Positions 8,976-17,557 of a stretch of DNA of 64,000 bases are shown here, one piece after another. The DNA lies in NCBI GenBank assembly GCA_964539135.1, contig CAZIFG010000005.1:1-64000 (forward strand), given 5' to 3'. The translations under genes and the position numbers were made by a program. The notes beneath the pieces are model-generated. The model saw only the letters and a program-made list of their open reading frames with translations, did not search any database and was not told the DNA's origin. This stretch comes from CAZIFG01 sp964539135 (GTDB lineage Bacteria > Margulisbacteria > Marinamargulisbacteria > GCA-2716485 > CAZIFG01). How positions within the stretch are numbered: the first letter of the stretch is position 1; each line of letters starts with the position of its first letter.

Positions 8976-8989
8976 GGAGATAATAAAGC

Positions 8990-9006
8990 GCTCGAATAGA
9001 ACGAGC
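8990..9006 (+). other. Small inverted repeat between flhB and flhA
   Basis: GCTCG and CGAGC arms flank a 7-base loop in the 52-base gap between flhB and flhA. A TATAAT (9015-9020) follows, but no good -35 is placed 16-18 bases upstream of it. It could be a processing stem or part of an internal promoter for flhA; the evidence is thin. Confidence 0.3.
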
Positions 9007-9027
9007 ACCTAAGGTATAATATAAAGC

Positions 9028-11103
9028 ATGTTTGGGATAAATAATTTTAAAGGCCTTTTTTCTGTCGCGGACATCACACTAGCATTTGTGACCATTCTGA
9101 TTGTGGGCATTATGATCATGCCCATCACAACATGGATGCTAGACCTTCTCATGGTATTAAATATTGCAATTTCTTTAATGGTTTTGCTGATCGCGATGTA
9201 CTTATCAGAGCCTTTAGATTTTGCAGCGTTTCCCTCCTTATTGCTCATTACAACGCTCTTTAGATTGTCACTCAACGTGGCCTCCGCAAAATTAATTTTA
9301 TCAATGGGCGCTGATTTTGATGGTCATATGGTAGAGGCTTTTGCGGAGTTTGTAACCCGTGGAAATTTTGTCGTAGGGGTTGTGGCCTTTTGTATCATTA
9401 CCTTGGTTCAGTTTATGGTAGTTACAAAAGGGTCTGAAAGGGTTTCAGAAGTTGCGGCAAGGTTTACCTTAGATGCTTTGCCTGGAAAACAAATGAGTAT
9501 TGATGCCGATTTAAATGCGGGGTTAATTGATGCAGATCAAGCCAAGGTTCGGCGTAAAAAACTGGAGCGAGAATCCAATTTTTTTGGATCTATGGATGGT
9601 GCGAATAAATTTGTAAAAGGGGATGCCATCGCGGGGATTATCATTGTAATTATCAATATTGTGGGTGGGATTTTAATTGGAAAATTCCAACAAGGGATGG
9701 AAATTGGAGATGCCTTAACCACCTTTGCGCGGTTTACAGTAGGGGATGGTCTCGTGGCTCAAATTCCGGCCTTGCTTATTGCCATTGCAACGGGTTTGGT
9801 TGTAACCAAGTCGGCCTCCGAGGAAAGTTTAGGAATAGATGTCAAACGTCAAATTTTCAGTCAGCCGAAGGCCTTTGTAATGACGGGGGTTATTTTGGCT
9901 TTCATAGGGATAGTGCCTGGATTACCCATGGTTCCGTTTATGACGATGGCAGCGGTAGTCGCAACATCGGGGCTCTTAATTATGAGAGCACAGCAAGAGT
10001 CCAATGAATTGGCGGTAGAAAGTAACCAAGAATCGGCCAAAGATTCCATGAAAAAGCCAGAAAATTTATTAGGCACCTTATCTTTAGACCCTATTAGTGT
10101 CAGAACCGGCCGAAATTTAGTACCTTATATTGATCCGAATAACAATGGCCCTTTATTAGAGAGAATTACCTTGGTTCGATATCATATCGGGCAGGAATTG
10201 GGTTTTGTTATTCCAGGTGTTCGTGTTATGGATGACTTGAGCTTACCCCCGAATCAGTACGAAATAGAAATTAGAGGCACCCGAGTTGCCATTGGAGAGG
10301 GCTTGCCTGGGCATTATTTTGTACAAAGAACGGTATCGGAGCTTAAACGAAAAGGCATTCAAGGGCTAGAGGCAATAGACCCAATCAGTCAACAACCAGG
10401 AGCATGGGTATCTGAAGATCAACTGCAACGATTGCAAGAAAATGTGATTAATGCCCAATCTGTGACAGATTTTATTGCGGATCATTTCTCAGAATCAATC
10501 AAGTATCACGCAGACGAAATTATGACCCGTCAAAATGTACAGTCTCTATTGGAATTGGTCAAAAACACAAACGCAGCGATTGTCAGAGAATTGGTTCCAG
10601 ACATGTTGTCCTTGGGCCAAGTGCATAAAGTCTTGCAGTCCTTAGTAAAGGAACGCGTATCAGTTCGAGATTTATCCACTATTTTAGAAAAGCTAGCCGA
10701 TTATGCCCACGTGTCCCGAGATACAAATCTATTAGCAGAGTATGTGCGACAATCATTGGCGCGGCAAATTTGCAGACATTATATGGACGATGATGATACC
10801 ATCACGGTCTTTACAATAGATCCAAGATTAGAGGAAACCATGATTAACTCGGTGCATCAATCTGAATATGGTTCATTTTTAGCCTTAGATCCTCAGGTAG
10901 GCGAAAAGGTGTTAGGTCAAGTCGGTGAATTTATGGGGAATTTTAGAAAAATGGATAAGCCGTCGGTGGCTCTATGTTCGCCAAGGTTGAGAGTGCATTT
11001 GAAAAAATTCACAGAAAGAAACTATCCAAGCTTGTCAGTTTTGTCCTATAATGAAATCATTCCACAAACAAAAGTACAATCTATAGGGGTTATTAATTTA
11101 TAA
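9028..11103 (+). CDS. flhA: Flagellar export-gate protein FlhA (SctV family)
   Basis: The 691-residue protein has the FlhA layout: about eight membrane helices (1-310), then a large cytoplasmic domain that in the family forms a nonameric ring. The FHIPEP signature is intact around residues 135-170 (TKGSERVSEVAARFTLDALPGKQMSIDADLNAGLID). The cytoplasmic blocks PGVRVMDDLSLPPNQYEIEIRG, the LVKERVSVRDLSTILE helix and the PALRV-like CSPRLRVHLKKF are also present. Full length. It completes the core gate with FliPQR and FlhB. Confidence 0.97.
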   Translation: MFGINNFKGLFSVADITLAFVTILIVGIMIMPITTWMLDLLMVLNIAISLMVLLIAMYLSEPLDFAAFPSLLLITTLFRLSLNVASAKLILSMGADFDGHMVEAFAEFVTRGNFVVGVVAFCIITLVQFMVVTKGSERVSEVAARFTLDALPGKQMSIDADLNAGLIDADQAKVRRKKLERESNFFGSMDGANKFVKGDAIAGIIIVIINIVGGILIGKFQQGMEIGDALTTFARFTVGDGLVAQIPALLIAIATGLVVTKSASEESLGIDVKRQIFSQPKAFVMTGVILAFIGIVPGLPMVPFMTMAAVVATSGLLIMRAQQESNELAVESNQESAKDSMKKPENLLGTLSLDPISVRTGRNLVPYIDPNNNGPLLERITLVRYHIGQELGFVIPGVRVMDDLSLPPNQYEIEIRGTRVAIGEGLPGHYFVQRTVSELKRKGIQGLEAIDPISQQPGAWVSEDQLQRLQENVINAQSVTDFIADHFSESIKYHADEIMTRQNVQSLLELVKNTNAAIVRELVPDMLSLGQVHKVLQSLVKERVSVRDLSTILEKLADYAHVSRDTNLLAEYVRQSLARQICRHYMDDDDTITVFTIDPRLEETMINSVHQSEYGSFLALDPQVGEKVLGQVGEFMGNFRKMDKPSVALCSPRLRVHLKKFTERNYPSLSVLSYNEIIPQTKVQSIGVINL

Positions 11104-11120
11104 ATTGAGGCTCGATTAGC

Positions 11121-11396
11121 ATGAAAAATAATGAATTTTACCTAAATAAGGTAACGCAGACAGATTATCGAGGGGGAATCAATAAAAAGAAACACATGAA
11201 AAAAGAAAGCAATCTCATTGAAAACGAGATTGAGCCCATAACAGACCCCTTATCAGACATAGAGAAAGATGAATTAAAAGAAAAAATAACAGAGGGTCTT
11301 GAGATTATACTTAAAAATATTTTGCCTGAAACAGAGCATGACGCTATTTTGAAGGGGCCTTTGGTCTCAGAATTGCATCAAAAGTTAGGGCTTTAA
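11121..11396 (+). CDS. Small charged protein between flhA and the sigma factor
   Basis: The 91-residue protein is unrecognised: a Lys/Asn-rich N-terminus, then an amphipathic, Glu/Lys-rich helical second half ending in SELHQKLGL. It ends exactly where the sigma-28-like gene begins, which suggests coupling. By position it could be a chaperone or an anti-sigma (FlgM-like) factor, but FlgM motifs are not evident. An internal ATG at 11196 is an alternative start. Confidence 0.6.
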   Translation: MKNNEFYLNKVTQTDYRGGINKKKHMKKESNLIENEIEPITDPLSDIEKDELKEKITEGLEIILKNILPETEHDAILKGPLVSELHQKLGL

Positions 11397-12011
11397 ATGG
11401 GAACCAAAAAAATAGAGGATTTATGGGGAAAAATGAATACGGCTGTATTAAATACGGCTAAAATTTATTTATTGCAAAATCATATTGCGGCCATTTTAGC
11501 CTTTTTTAATCCCAAATTGCAGATGATAGTGATCCGATATGCGCGACATTTACCTAATTTTGTCGTCGACAGTGAAATTGATGATTTAAAAACAATTGCG
11601 CAGTTAGAACTTATTGAAACGCTCAAAATTTGGAACCCTTTATTAAACGATTCCATTTGGCCTTTAGCGCAAATGAGAATCGTGGGTGCGATGAAGGATC
11701 ATATTCGGTTTATTACAAAATCCGATCCAGCGCGTCTCTATGAGTGGATGGCAGATGCGGCTTATATTTATGAAACCGTGAACTCCAATGCCAATTTTGA
11801 ACATAAATATGAAACGGGGGACGAGCTTTCAAAGGTCATGAGCGTGTTAGATATGAGAGAGCGAAAAATAGTGATTGCGCACACACAATCAGATCTTACC
11901 TTTAAGGTGATTGGAGAGCGCATGGGGGTTTCTGAATCTCAGATATCTCGCATTTATAAAAAAGCAGTTGAAAAAATGAAAAAAGAGTTGAAAAAACAAC
12001 TTAATGACTGA
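11397..12011 (+). CDS. Sigma-28/FliA-like RNA polymerase sigma factor
   Basis: The 204-residue protein has a region 2-like N-terminal half (VIRYARHLPNFVVDSEIDDLKTIAQLELIETLKIWNP, about 43-79, with AQMRIVGAMKDHIRF after it). It ends with a clear region 4 helix-turn-helix (FKVIGERMGVSESQISRIYKKAVEKMKKEL, about 168-197). This is the FliA/WhiG layout, shorter than the usual 230-250 residues because the region 3 linker is reduced. In flagellar systems FliA drives late genes. The gene ends the export run and its 3' end overlaps the convergent pseudopilin gene by 11 bases. Confidence 0.85.
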   Translation: MGTKKIEDLWGKMNTAVLNTAKIYLLQNHIAAILAFFNPKLQMIVIRYARHLPNFVVDSEIDDLKTIAQLELIETLKIWNPLLNDSIWPLAQMRIVGAMKDHIRFITKSDPARLYEWMADAAYIYETVNSNANFEHKYETGDELSKVMSVLDMRERKIVIAHTQSDLTFKVIGERMGVSESQISRIYKKAVEKMKKELKKQLND

Positions 12012-12417
12012 TTTTCTTAAGAAACTGCTGCCCTTGACCATAAAGGGATAGTTCATAGCCTCCCGTATCAGCATCATACGTGTATAAAATTTTTCCATCG
12101 GAGGCGTCATCATTGAAAGGGCAGCCTGTGTAGGGATTCGTGGGGGCTTGAGGGAGGTAATGAGCGTCTACCAAAATAGAAATAAGAGCAGGGCCACTAA
12201 GAGAGGCCTCCGAAGGAAAGCTAGCGTGATCCAAAAAATAAGATTCAAGCCCAACTTGCAGTGTATTTCCCAGTTGAGCCATGGCAACATCCTTACTTTT
12301 AAGGCTAATTTTAGAAAAATTAGGGATAATAATAGCACTTAAAATACCAATGATCATCAGAACAATCATGAGCTCAAGCAGTGTAAATCCTTTTTGATAG
12401 GGGGCGGTGGTATCCAT
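12001..12417 (-). CDS. Type II secretion/type IV pilus pseudopilin (GspG-like)
   Basis: The 138-residue protein has a class III prepilin peptide: a short charged leader, then KGFTLLELMIVLMIIGILSA (cleavage after Gly, Glu at +5). The rest has GspG-type features: a QLGNTLQVGLESYFLDHASFP helix-loop, a PQAPTNPYTGCPF segment and a C-terminal YTYDADTGGYELSL strand. It probably builds a pseudopilus. It lies 45 bases after the GspF-like gene on the same strand and overlaps the sigma-factor gene tail to tail. Confidence 0.88.
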   Translation of the reverse strand: MDTTAPYQKGFTLLELMIVLMIIGILSAIIIPNFSKISLKSKDVAMAQLGNTLQVGLESYFLDHASFPSEASLSGPALISILVDAHYLPQAPTNPYTGCPFNDDASDGKILYTYDADTGGYELSLYGQGQQFLKKISH

Positions 12418-12462
12418 ATTAAAATAATAGCGTATGGAAGCAATAATGTAAATATTAAAAGA

Positions 12463-13461
12463 TTACATTTGAATTGAAAGCCCATTAAGAATGGGGAAAA
12501 AGGTAAGGCTAATAAGACCAAAAATAAAAAAGCCGATTAAAAGCAACAGAAGCGGCTGAATAAAAACCAGTCGATGGGTAAAGTGTTGGCGTTCAGCCTC
12601 CAAAAAGAGGCGCGAAAGGGTCAAAAAATAAGCGGGAAGTGGCGTGCTCAAAAAGAGAGAATGGTGAAGAGACTCGGCCTCTAAAAGCGGGGATTTAAAA
12701 TAAGAGAGAGCTGTAGGCACATCATGCCCCTTTAAAAGGGAGCCCAGCACCTGTTGATGGACACGATTTAAAGGGTGTTCCCGCGGAAGTTGAAGGGCAT
12801 AAAGACTAGATTTAAGGCTAAAGCCGCTTCGAAGTAAGAGGGAAAGGATCCAAAAATAATGACCATAACCCAAAAAAAAGGCAGAGTTTAAAAAATGATA
12901 TAAAAATTGAATGAAATAGAAAGAAATCAAACTTAAAGACAAAAAAGAAAAAATTAAAACAAAAGGCTGATATTGGAGGTAGAAAAGAAGTGCCTTAGAG
13001 ATGAAAGAAGCGGATCCTGAAGGATTCAGAGAGACTAAAAGGGTCGATAAGGTTGGAAGTAAGAAGGTGAAAAAAATAAAAAACATAACAATAAAGCTAA
13101 AGAACAAAAGTGCAGGATACCGAATTTGGTCCAGAAAATGACGCAGTGTTTGGTGTCTAAACGTGAGATATTCAGAGAGGCCTTGAATAAAGAGATGGGT
13201 ATCCGGACTACCGGAAAGGGCCGTGTGGGAGAGCGGGATAGAGGGGGGTAATAAAAAAATAAGGCCTTGAAAGAGGGAGAGTCCTGCATGAAGGTGGGTT
13301 TTAAGCCCCTGAAATTTAGGGTGCGTGGAAAACATCGGTAAGGAGAGAAGATGTTCGATGGTTTCATGTTCAGACAGTCCCAGAGCATGCAGAGACTCAA
13401 ACTGTGTGATAAATCGAGAGAGGCGACGCAGGTAAAAAATATCGGTAAAAAGGTGAAACAT
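12463..13461 (-). CDS. GspF/PilC-family inner-membrane platform protein
   Basis: The 332-residue protein is a type II secretion F-family member. It has an N-terminal LRRLSRFITQFESLHALGLS helix typical of the first GspF domain and three strongly hydrophobic helices (about 110-140, 165-195 and 305-330). A second domain carries LLRSGFSLKSSLYALQLP, and the protein ends with a QPLLLLLIGFFIFG C-terminal helix. GspF anchors the secretion ATPase. No ATPase or prepilin peptidase gene is seen nearby, so the rest of the system must lie elsewhere. The protein is poorer in conserved residues than usual. Confidence 0.8.
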   Translation of the reverse strand: MFHLFTDIFYLRRLSRFITQFESLHALGLSEHETIEHLLSLPMFSTHPKFQGLKTHLHAGLSLFQGLIFLLPPSIPLSHTALSGSPDTHLFIQGLSEYLTFRHQTLRHFLDQIRYPALLFFSFIVMFFIFFTFLLPTLSTLLVSLNPSGSASFISKALLFYLQYQPFVLIFSFLSLSLISFYFIQFLYHFLNSAFFLGYGHYFWILSLLLRSGFSLKSSLYALQLPREHPLNRVHQQVLGSLLKGHDVPTALSYFKSPLLEAESLHHSLFLSTPLPAYFLTLSRLFLEAERQHFTHRLVFIQPLLLLLIGFFIFGLISLTFFPILNGLSIQM

Positions 13462-13536
13462 GAAAAGAGATAATCATAGCGATGAAAATAAGTCAATGAA
13501 TAAGAGTGTCAAACAAAAGAGCTATCCTAAAAAAGA

Positions 13537-13566
13537 TTGACAAAAATGAATGTAATATCGTAAGCT
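13537..13566 (+). promoter_or_regulatory. Possible promoter for the gap-pgk gene run
   Basis: A perfect TTGACA at 13537-13542 lies 18 bases before a weak TAAGCT (13561-13566) in the divergent region between the GspF-like gene and gap. The -10 match is poor, so this is tentative. Confidence 0.35.
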
Positions 13567-13638
13567 TTTTCCTCTTCCTATAAAGAGGGCGCTGAGATCA
13601 GATGCCAGGTGGGAAAATTGACCAAGAGAGGGTGCCAT

Positions 13639-14643
13639 ATGTCGATAAAAGTAGCAATTAATGGATTTGGACGAATTGGGCGAAATGTATTTAAAATTGC
13701 CCTAGAAAATAAAGCGATAGAGATTGTAGCTATTAACGATTTAACAGATCCTAAAACATTGGCACATTTGTTAAAGTATGATTCTGTTCACGGAAAATTT
13801 AAAGGAACAGTTGTAGCGGATGATCAGGCCATTATTGTAAACGGTAAAAAGATCCGAATTTTTGCGATTCGAAATCCAAAAGAATTACCATGGAAGGAAT
13901 TAGGAATCGATGTGGTTATCGAATCAACCGGCATTTTCTCTGCGGCAACGTCTGAAAAAGGCGGGTACATGGATCATGTGACAGCAGGTGCTAAAAAAGT
14001 CATTTTAACAGTTCCTGCGAAAGACGCTGTAGAAACCATTGTATTGGGTGTAAATGATGCCTCTATTAAACCTGAAATTAATGCCTATTCCAATGCAAGT
14101 TGCACCACAAACTGTCTAGCACCACTTGCGAAAGTCATTCATGAGAATTTCGGGATTGTAAAAGGAATGATGACAACAGTTCACGCCTATACAAATGATC
14201 AACAAATTTTAGACTTACCTCATTCTGATCTGAGACGAGCGCGCGCAGCAGCAGAATCGATCATTCCAACCTCAACAGGCGCTGCAAAAGCGGTGTCTTT
14301 GGTATTGCCAGAATTGAAAGGAAAACTAGATGGTTTGGCGATGAGAGTTCCCATACCAGATGGATCTGTAGTGGATTTGACCTGTGAAGTTGAAAAATCA
14401 ACAACCATAGCTGAAGTAAATGCAGTGTTAAAAGCAGCAGCACAAGGTCCGCTAAAAGGGATCATGGAATATGAGGAAGATTTAATTGTGTCTTGTGACA
14501 TTGTTGGAAATCCACACTCCTCCATTATTGATGCCAATTTAACAATGGTCATGAATGGCAATTTAGTAAAAGTAGTGTCTTGGTATGACAATGAAATTGG
14601 ATATTCAAGTCGAGTTGTGGATTTAATTCAGCGTATTGTATAA
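13639..14643 (+). CDS. gap: Glyceraldehyde-3-phosphate dehydrogenase
   Basis: The glycolytic enzyme oxidises glyceraldehyde-3-phosphate with NAD(P) and phosphate. The start at 13639 gives the classical N-terminus MSIKVAINGFGRIGRNVFK; an in-frame ATG 30 bases earlier is less likely, and a GAGAGGG sits before the chosen start. The catalytic motif SNASCTTNCLAP (Cys near residue 149) is present, as are the phosphate-binding STGAAKAV and the C-terminal WYDNEIGYSSRVVDL. 334 residues, normal length. It is six bases upstream of pgk. Confidence 0.97.
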   Translation: MSIKVAINGFGRIGRNVFKIALENKAIEIVAINDLTDPKTLAHLLKYDSVHGKFKGTVVADDQAIIVNGKKIRIFAIRNPKELPWKELGIDVVIESTGIFSAATSEKGGYMDHVTAGAKKVILTVPAKDAVETIVLGVNDASIKPEINAYSNASCTTNCLAPLAKVIHENFGIVKGMMTTVHAYTNDQQILDLPHSDLRRARAAAESIIPTSTGAAKAVSLVLPELKGKLDGLAMRVPIPDGSVVDLTCEVEKSTTIAEVNAVLKAAAQGPLKGIMEYEEDLIVSCDIVGNPHSSIIDANLTMVMNGNLVKVVSWYDNEIGYSSRVVDLIQRIV

Positions 14644-14649
14644 ATTCAA

Positions 14650-15837
14650 ATGAAAAAGTCCATCCGAGATTTGAATCCCGCCGAACTAGAAAATAAGCTT
14701 GTCCTGATGCGGGTGGACTTTAATGTGCCCATGAATGAGGGAAGGATTGTAGATGACAATCGAATTCAAGAGGCCATTCCATCCATTGAATATTTAGTGG
14801 CCCATAAGGCACGGCTCATGTTGATGTCTCATTTTGGCCGGCCAAAAGACAGTGTAGATCCTCAATTCAGTTTAGCGCCCATCGCGGCCCATTTATCCAC
14901 TCTCTTAAAAAGACCGGTAAAAATGGCACCAGATTGTATTGGGGATGCCGTTCAAGCTGAAGTTTCTAACTTAAAGTCAGGCGAAATACTCATGTTAGAA
15001 AATACGCGATTTCATCCTGAAGAAACAAAAAATGATCCTGAATTTTCAAAAGCCCTAATCAATGGCGCCACACTTTTTGTGCAAGAAGCCTTTGGAACGG
15101 CGCATCGTGCACATGCATCAACAGAAGGCGTCGCGCGTATTATACCTGGCGTAGCGGGCCTCTTGGTAGAAAAAGAATTGCATGCCCTGGGAACAGCAGT
15201 AGAATCGCCAAAGAGGCCCTTTGTAGCCATTATTGGGGGGTCAAAAGTATCTTCCAAACTTCCCATATTAAAAAAATTATTGCCTAAAGTGGATACCTTG
15301 ATTATCGGAGGGGGAATGACCTATACCTTTTTAAAAGCAGAAGGATTTGAAATTGGTCTATCCTTATGCGAAGATGATAAGATGGGCGATGCAAGAGAGT
15401 TTTTAGTAGCGGCTAAAAAAACACAGACAAAATTAATTTGGGCGATAGATCATATAACGGTATCAGAATTTAAACCAGACGCCAAACTATCCTGCATTGA
15501 AGGAAATGCCTTGCCGAAAGATCAAATGGGGATTGATATAGGGCCGAAAACAGTGGCCTTAATTCAGGACGAACTCCAAAAAGCGGCCACCATATTATGG
15601 AATGGCCCTCTTGGTGTTTTTGAAATTCCAGCGTTTGCAAGGGGTACCAATGAGGTGGCCAAAACGTTAGCCGAATCAGACGCTATTACGATTATTGGGG
15701 GCGGCGATTCCGCAGCTGCAATAAAACAGTTGGGCTTATCCAGTAAAATGACTCATATTTCAACGGGAGGCGGAGCCTCTTTGGCCTTTTTAGAAGGAGA
15801 GCCGCTTCCCGGGATAGAGATTTTACAACATAAATAA
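14650..15837 (+). CDS. pgk: Phosphoglycerate kinase
   Basis: The enzyme makes ATP from 1,3-bisphosphoglycerate. The 395-residue protein has the N-terminal substrate site VLMRVDFNVPMNEG and MSHFGRPKD. Basic-patch residues lie in LMLENTRFHPEET. The nucleotide-binding GGSKVSSKL, WNGPLGVFE and the GGGDSAAA / STGGGASL loops are also present. Full length and intact. The gap-pgk order is the common glycolytic operon arrangement. Confidence 0.97.
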   Translation: MKKSIRDLNPAELENKLVLMRVDFNVPMNEGRIVDDNRIQEAIPSIEYLVAHKARLMLMSHFGRPKDSVDPQFSLAPIAAHLSTLLKRPVKMAPDCIGDAVQAEVSNLKSGEILMLENTRFHPEETKNDPEFSKALINGATLFVQEAFGTAHRAHASTEGVARIIPGVAGLLVEKELHALGTAVESPKRPFVAIIGGSKVSSKLPILKKLLPKVDTLIIGGGMTYTFLKAEGFEIGLSLCEDDKMGDAREFLVAAKKTQTKLIWAIDHITVSEFKPDAKLSCIEGNALPKDQMGIDIGPKTVALIQDELQKAATILWNGPLGVFEIPAFARGTNEVAKTLAESDAITIIGGGDSAAAIKQLGLSSKMTHISTGGGASLAFLEGEPLPGIEILQHK

Positions 15838-15855
15838 GGCGATTGAGGAGTATAT

Positions 15856-16236
15856 ATGACAGATCCAAAATCATTACAAGAAGCCATTGAAAATCTATCA
15901 TCCAAAAAACATGTCATTTCAGATGCCGCCTTGCAAGCACGTCAAAGTAGCGCGCAGCAAACAAGCGGATTTGATAAAAATCATGCCGTTCTAAATGAGT
16001 TTAATCAAAGCATTAAATTGTTAATGTCTATATTTAGAGAGTCCAATTTTGATCAGTTTTTAGTCCTAGCAGGAAAGCCAGGGCGTTTGATGACACTGCA
16101 ATTAGTGATGGGCTTAGTAAGAGGAGTAGGATTCACTTTAGGGGTGGTTGTATTAGGGACCATTGCAGCTTATGTATTAAATCTCCTGTATCCGGGACTC
16201 ATTCATCATGTTCTCCTCACCTTTGTTTCAAAATGA
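15856..16236 (+). CDS. Small membrane protein (DUF5665-like, tentative)
   Basis: The 126-residue protein has a polar N-terminal half and one hydrophobic hairpin region (about 82-120). This region starts LMTLQLVMGLVRGVGFTLG and includes a GTIAAYVLNLL helix. The arrangement resembles small DUF5665-type membrane proteins, a tentative match. It overlaps lspA by an ATGA, so the two are probably co-translated. Function is unknown. Confidence 0.7.
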   Translation: MTDPKSLQEAIENLSSKKHVISDAALQARQSSAQQTSGFDKNHAVLNEFNQSIKLLMSIFRESNFDQFLVLAGKPGRLMTLQLVMGLVRGVGFTLGVVVLGTIAAYVLNLLYPGLIHHVLLTFVSK

Positions 16237-16679
16237 AGAAGTGGGCGTTAACGATAGTTGGAATTGCACTAGATCAGTATACAAAAATAAAAGCAGTAGA
16301 AAGATTGTCCTTGTTTGAAGCAAAGACTATCATTCCGAAGGTCTTAAACTTTCAATTGGTGTATAATTATGGGGCGGCTTATGGCATTTTACAGCATCAG
16401 CGTGTCTTTTTAACCGTCATCGGGTGTGGGGTTGTGATCGCCATCTTAGCCGGTTATAAGCACATTGCGACCACACGGTTTTCAACATGGGGAACACATT
16501 TTATATTAATAGGCGCCGTAGGAAACTTAATAGACAGAATAAGCGCCGGATATGTAGTCGATTTTATTGATATTGGACTTTTTCCGGTCTTTAATATTGC
16601 CGATATATGCATTGATGTAGGGATTGGGTGCTTTTTATTGGATTTATGGTGGACACATAAACAGTCAAAAGCGGCTTAA
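16233..16679 (+). CDS. lspA: Lipoprotein signal peptidase (signal peptidase II)
   Basis: LspA cleaves prolipoprotein signal peptides in the inner membrane. The 148-residue protein has four membrane helices. It carries the family blocks ALDQYTKIKAVE, the NYGAAYGIL segment, and the two catalytic aspartate motifs GNLIDRI (about residue 95) and FNIADICID (about 117-125). Start and length are normal. At least one substrate is in the window: the fibronectin-domain lipoprotein at 33556. Confidence 0.93.
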   Translation: MKKWALTIVGIALDQYTKIKAVERLSLFEAKTIIPKVLNFQLVYNYGAAYGILQHQRVFLTVIGCGVVIAILAGYKHIATTRFSTWGTHFILIGAVGNLIDRISAGYVVDFIDIGLFPVFNIADICIDVGIGCFLLDLWWTHKQSKAA

Positions 16680-16681
16680 AG

Positions 16682-17542
16682 ATGAGTGTAATAATAGAAA
16701 ATTCTGGTGAACGCCTGGACCATTTTTGGGCGCAATATTCTGGAGAGTCTAGAAATCAAGTTCAGAGGAAAATAGAGTCAGGACTAATTACCGTTAATGA
16801 AGTAATCGTAAGGCCCGGTTATAAAATTAAAAAAGGCGATGTGATTAACGAAAAAATCGTTAATAAATCCAAAAAAATAGAGACGCCGCCCCTCCTTTCA
16901 TTGCGATATGAGGATCAGGAAATTATGGTGATTTGTAAGCCCATTGGTGTGGTTGTGCACCCTGGTGTAGGCCATGCCTCTTGGACCTTAGTGGATCAGA
17001 TTCTAGCTTACAATCCCGATCTCAAGACGGTAGGACAGCCAGATAGACCAGGGATTGTACATCGCTTGGATAAAAACACAGAGGGACTAATGGTCATTGC
17101 AAAAACAAATGAGGCCTATGCCCATTTAATTCAACAATTTCAAGCACATACAGTAGAAAAGCGATATTATGCCTTATGTCATGGCAATATTCAGTCAGAA
17201 TCGATAGAGGTGAATCAGCCCATAGGGCGGCATCCTCAGCACTTTAATAAACGCTGGGTAATGCCGACAGGAAAACCCGCTAAAACCGAATTTAGAGTGA
17301 TCAAGCGTTACAACACAAAGACTTTAGTAGAGGCACGCCCGATTACGGGCAGAACCCATCAAATTCGAGTCCATTTGGCCTATATTAAGCACCCGATTAT
17401 AGGCGATAGTTTGTATCATCCAGGTGAAAAAAAAGAGCGTGGGGGCATTCAAGCGTTGCAGGCATTTTCCTTGGGATTTAAACATCCAAAAACAGATAAA
17501 ATCTTACGGTTTCAGGAGCCTAAATCGGAAAGGCTATTTTAA
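16682..17542 (+). CDS. rluD: RluD-family 23S rRNA pseudouridine synthase
   Basis: The 286-residue protein has an N-terminal S4 RNA-binding domain (VQRKIESGLITVNEVIVRPGYKIKKGD). A catalytic domain follows, with VCKPIGVVVHPGVGH and the family motif HRLDKNTEGLMVIAK; the Asp in HRLD is the nucleophile. The ARPITGRTHQIRVHLA and HPIIGDSLYH blocks are present. RluD modifies helix 69 of 23S rRNA. The lspA-rluD pairing is common in bacteria. Specificity within the RluA/C/D group is inferred. Confidence 0.92.
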   Translation: MSVIIENSGERLDHFWAQYSGESRNQVQRKIESGLITVNEVIVRPGYKIKKGDVINEKIVNKSKKIETPPLLSLRYEDQEIMVICKPIGVVVHPGVGHASWTLVDQILAYNPDLKTVGQPDRPGIVHRLDKNTEGLMVIAKTNEAYAHLIQQFQAHTVEKRYYALCHGNIQSESIEVNQPIGRHPQHFNKRWVMPTGKPAKTEFRVIKRYNTKTLVEARPITGRTHQIRVHLAYIKHPIIGDSLYHPGEKKERGGIQALQAFSLGFKHPKTDKILRFQEPKSERLF

Positions 17543-17557
17543 AGGATAAGACAGCAG

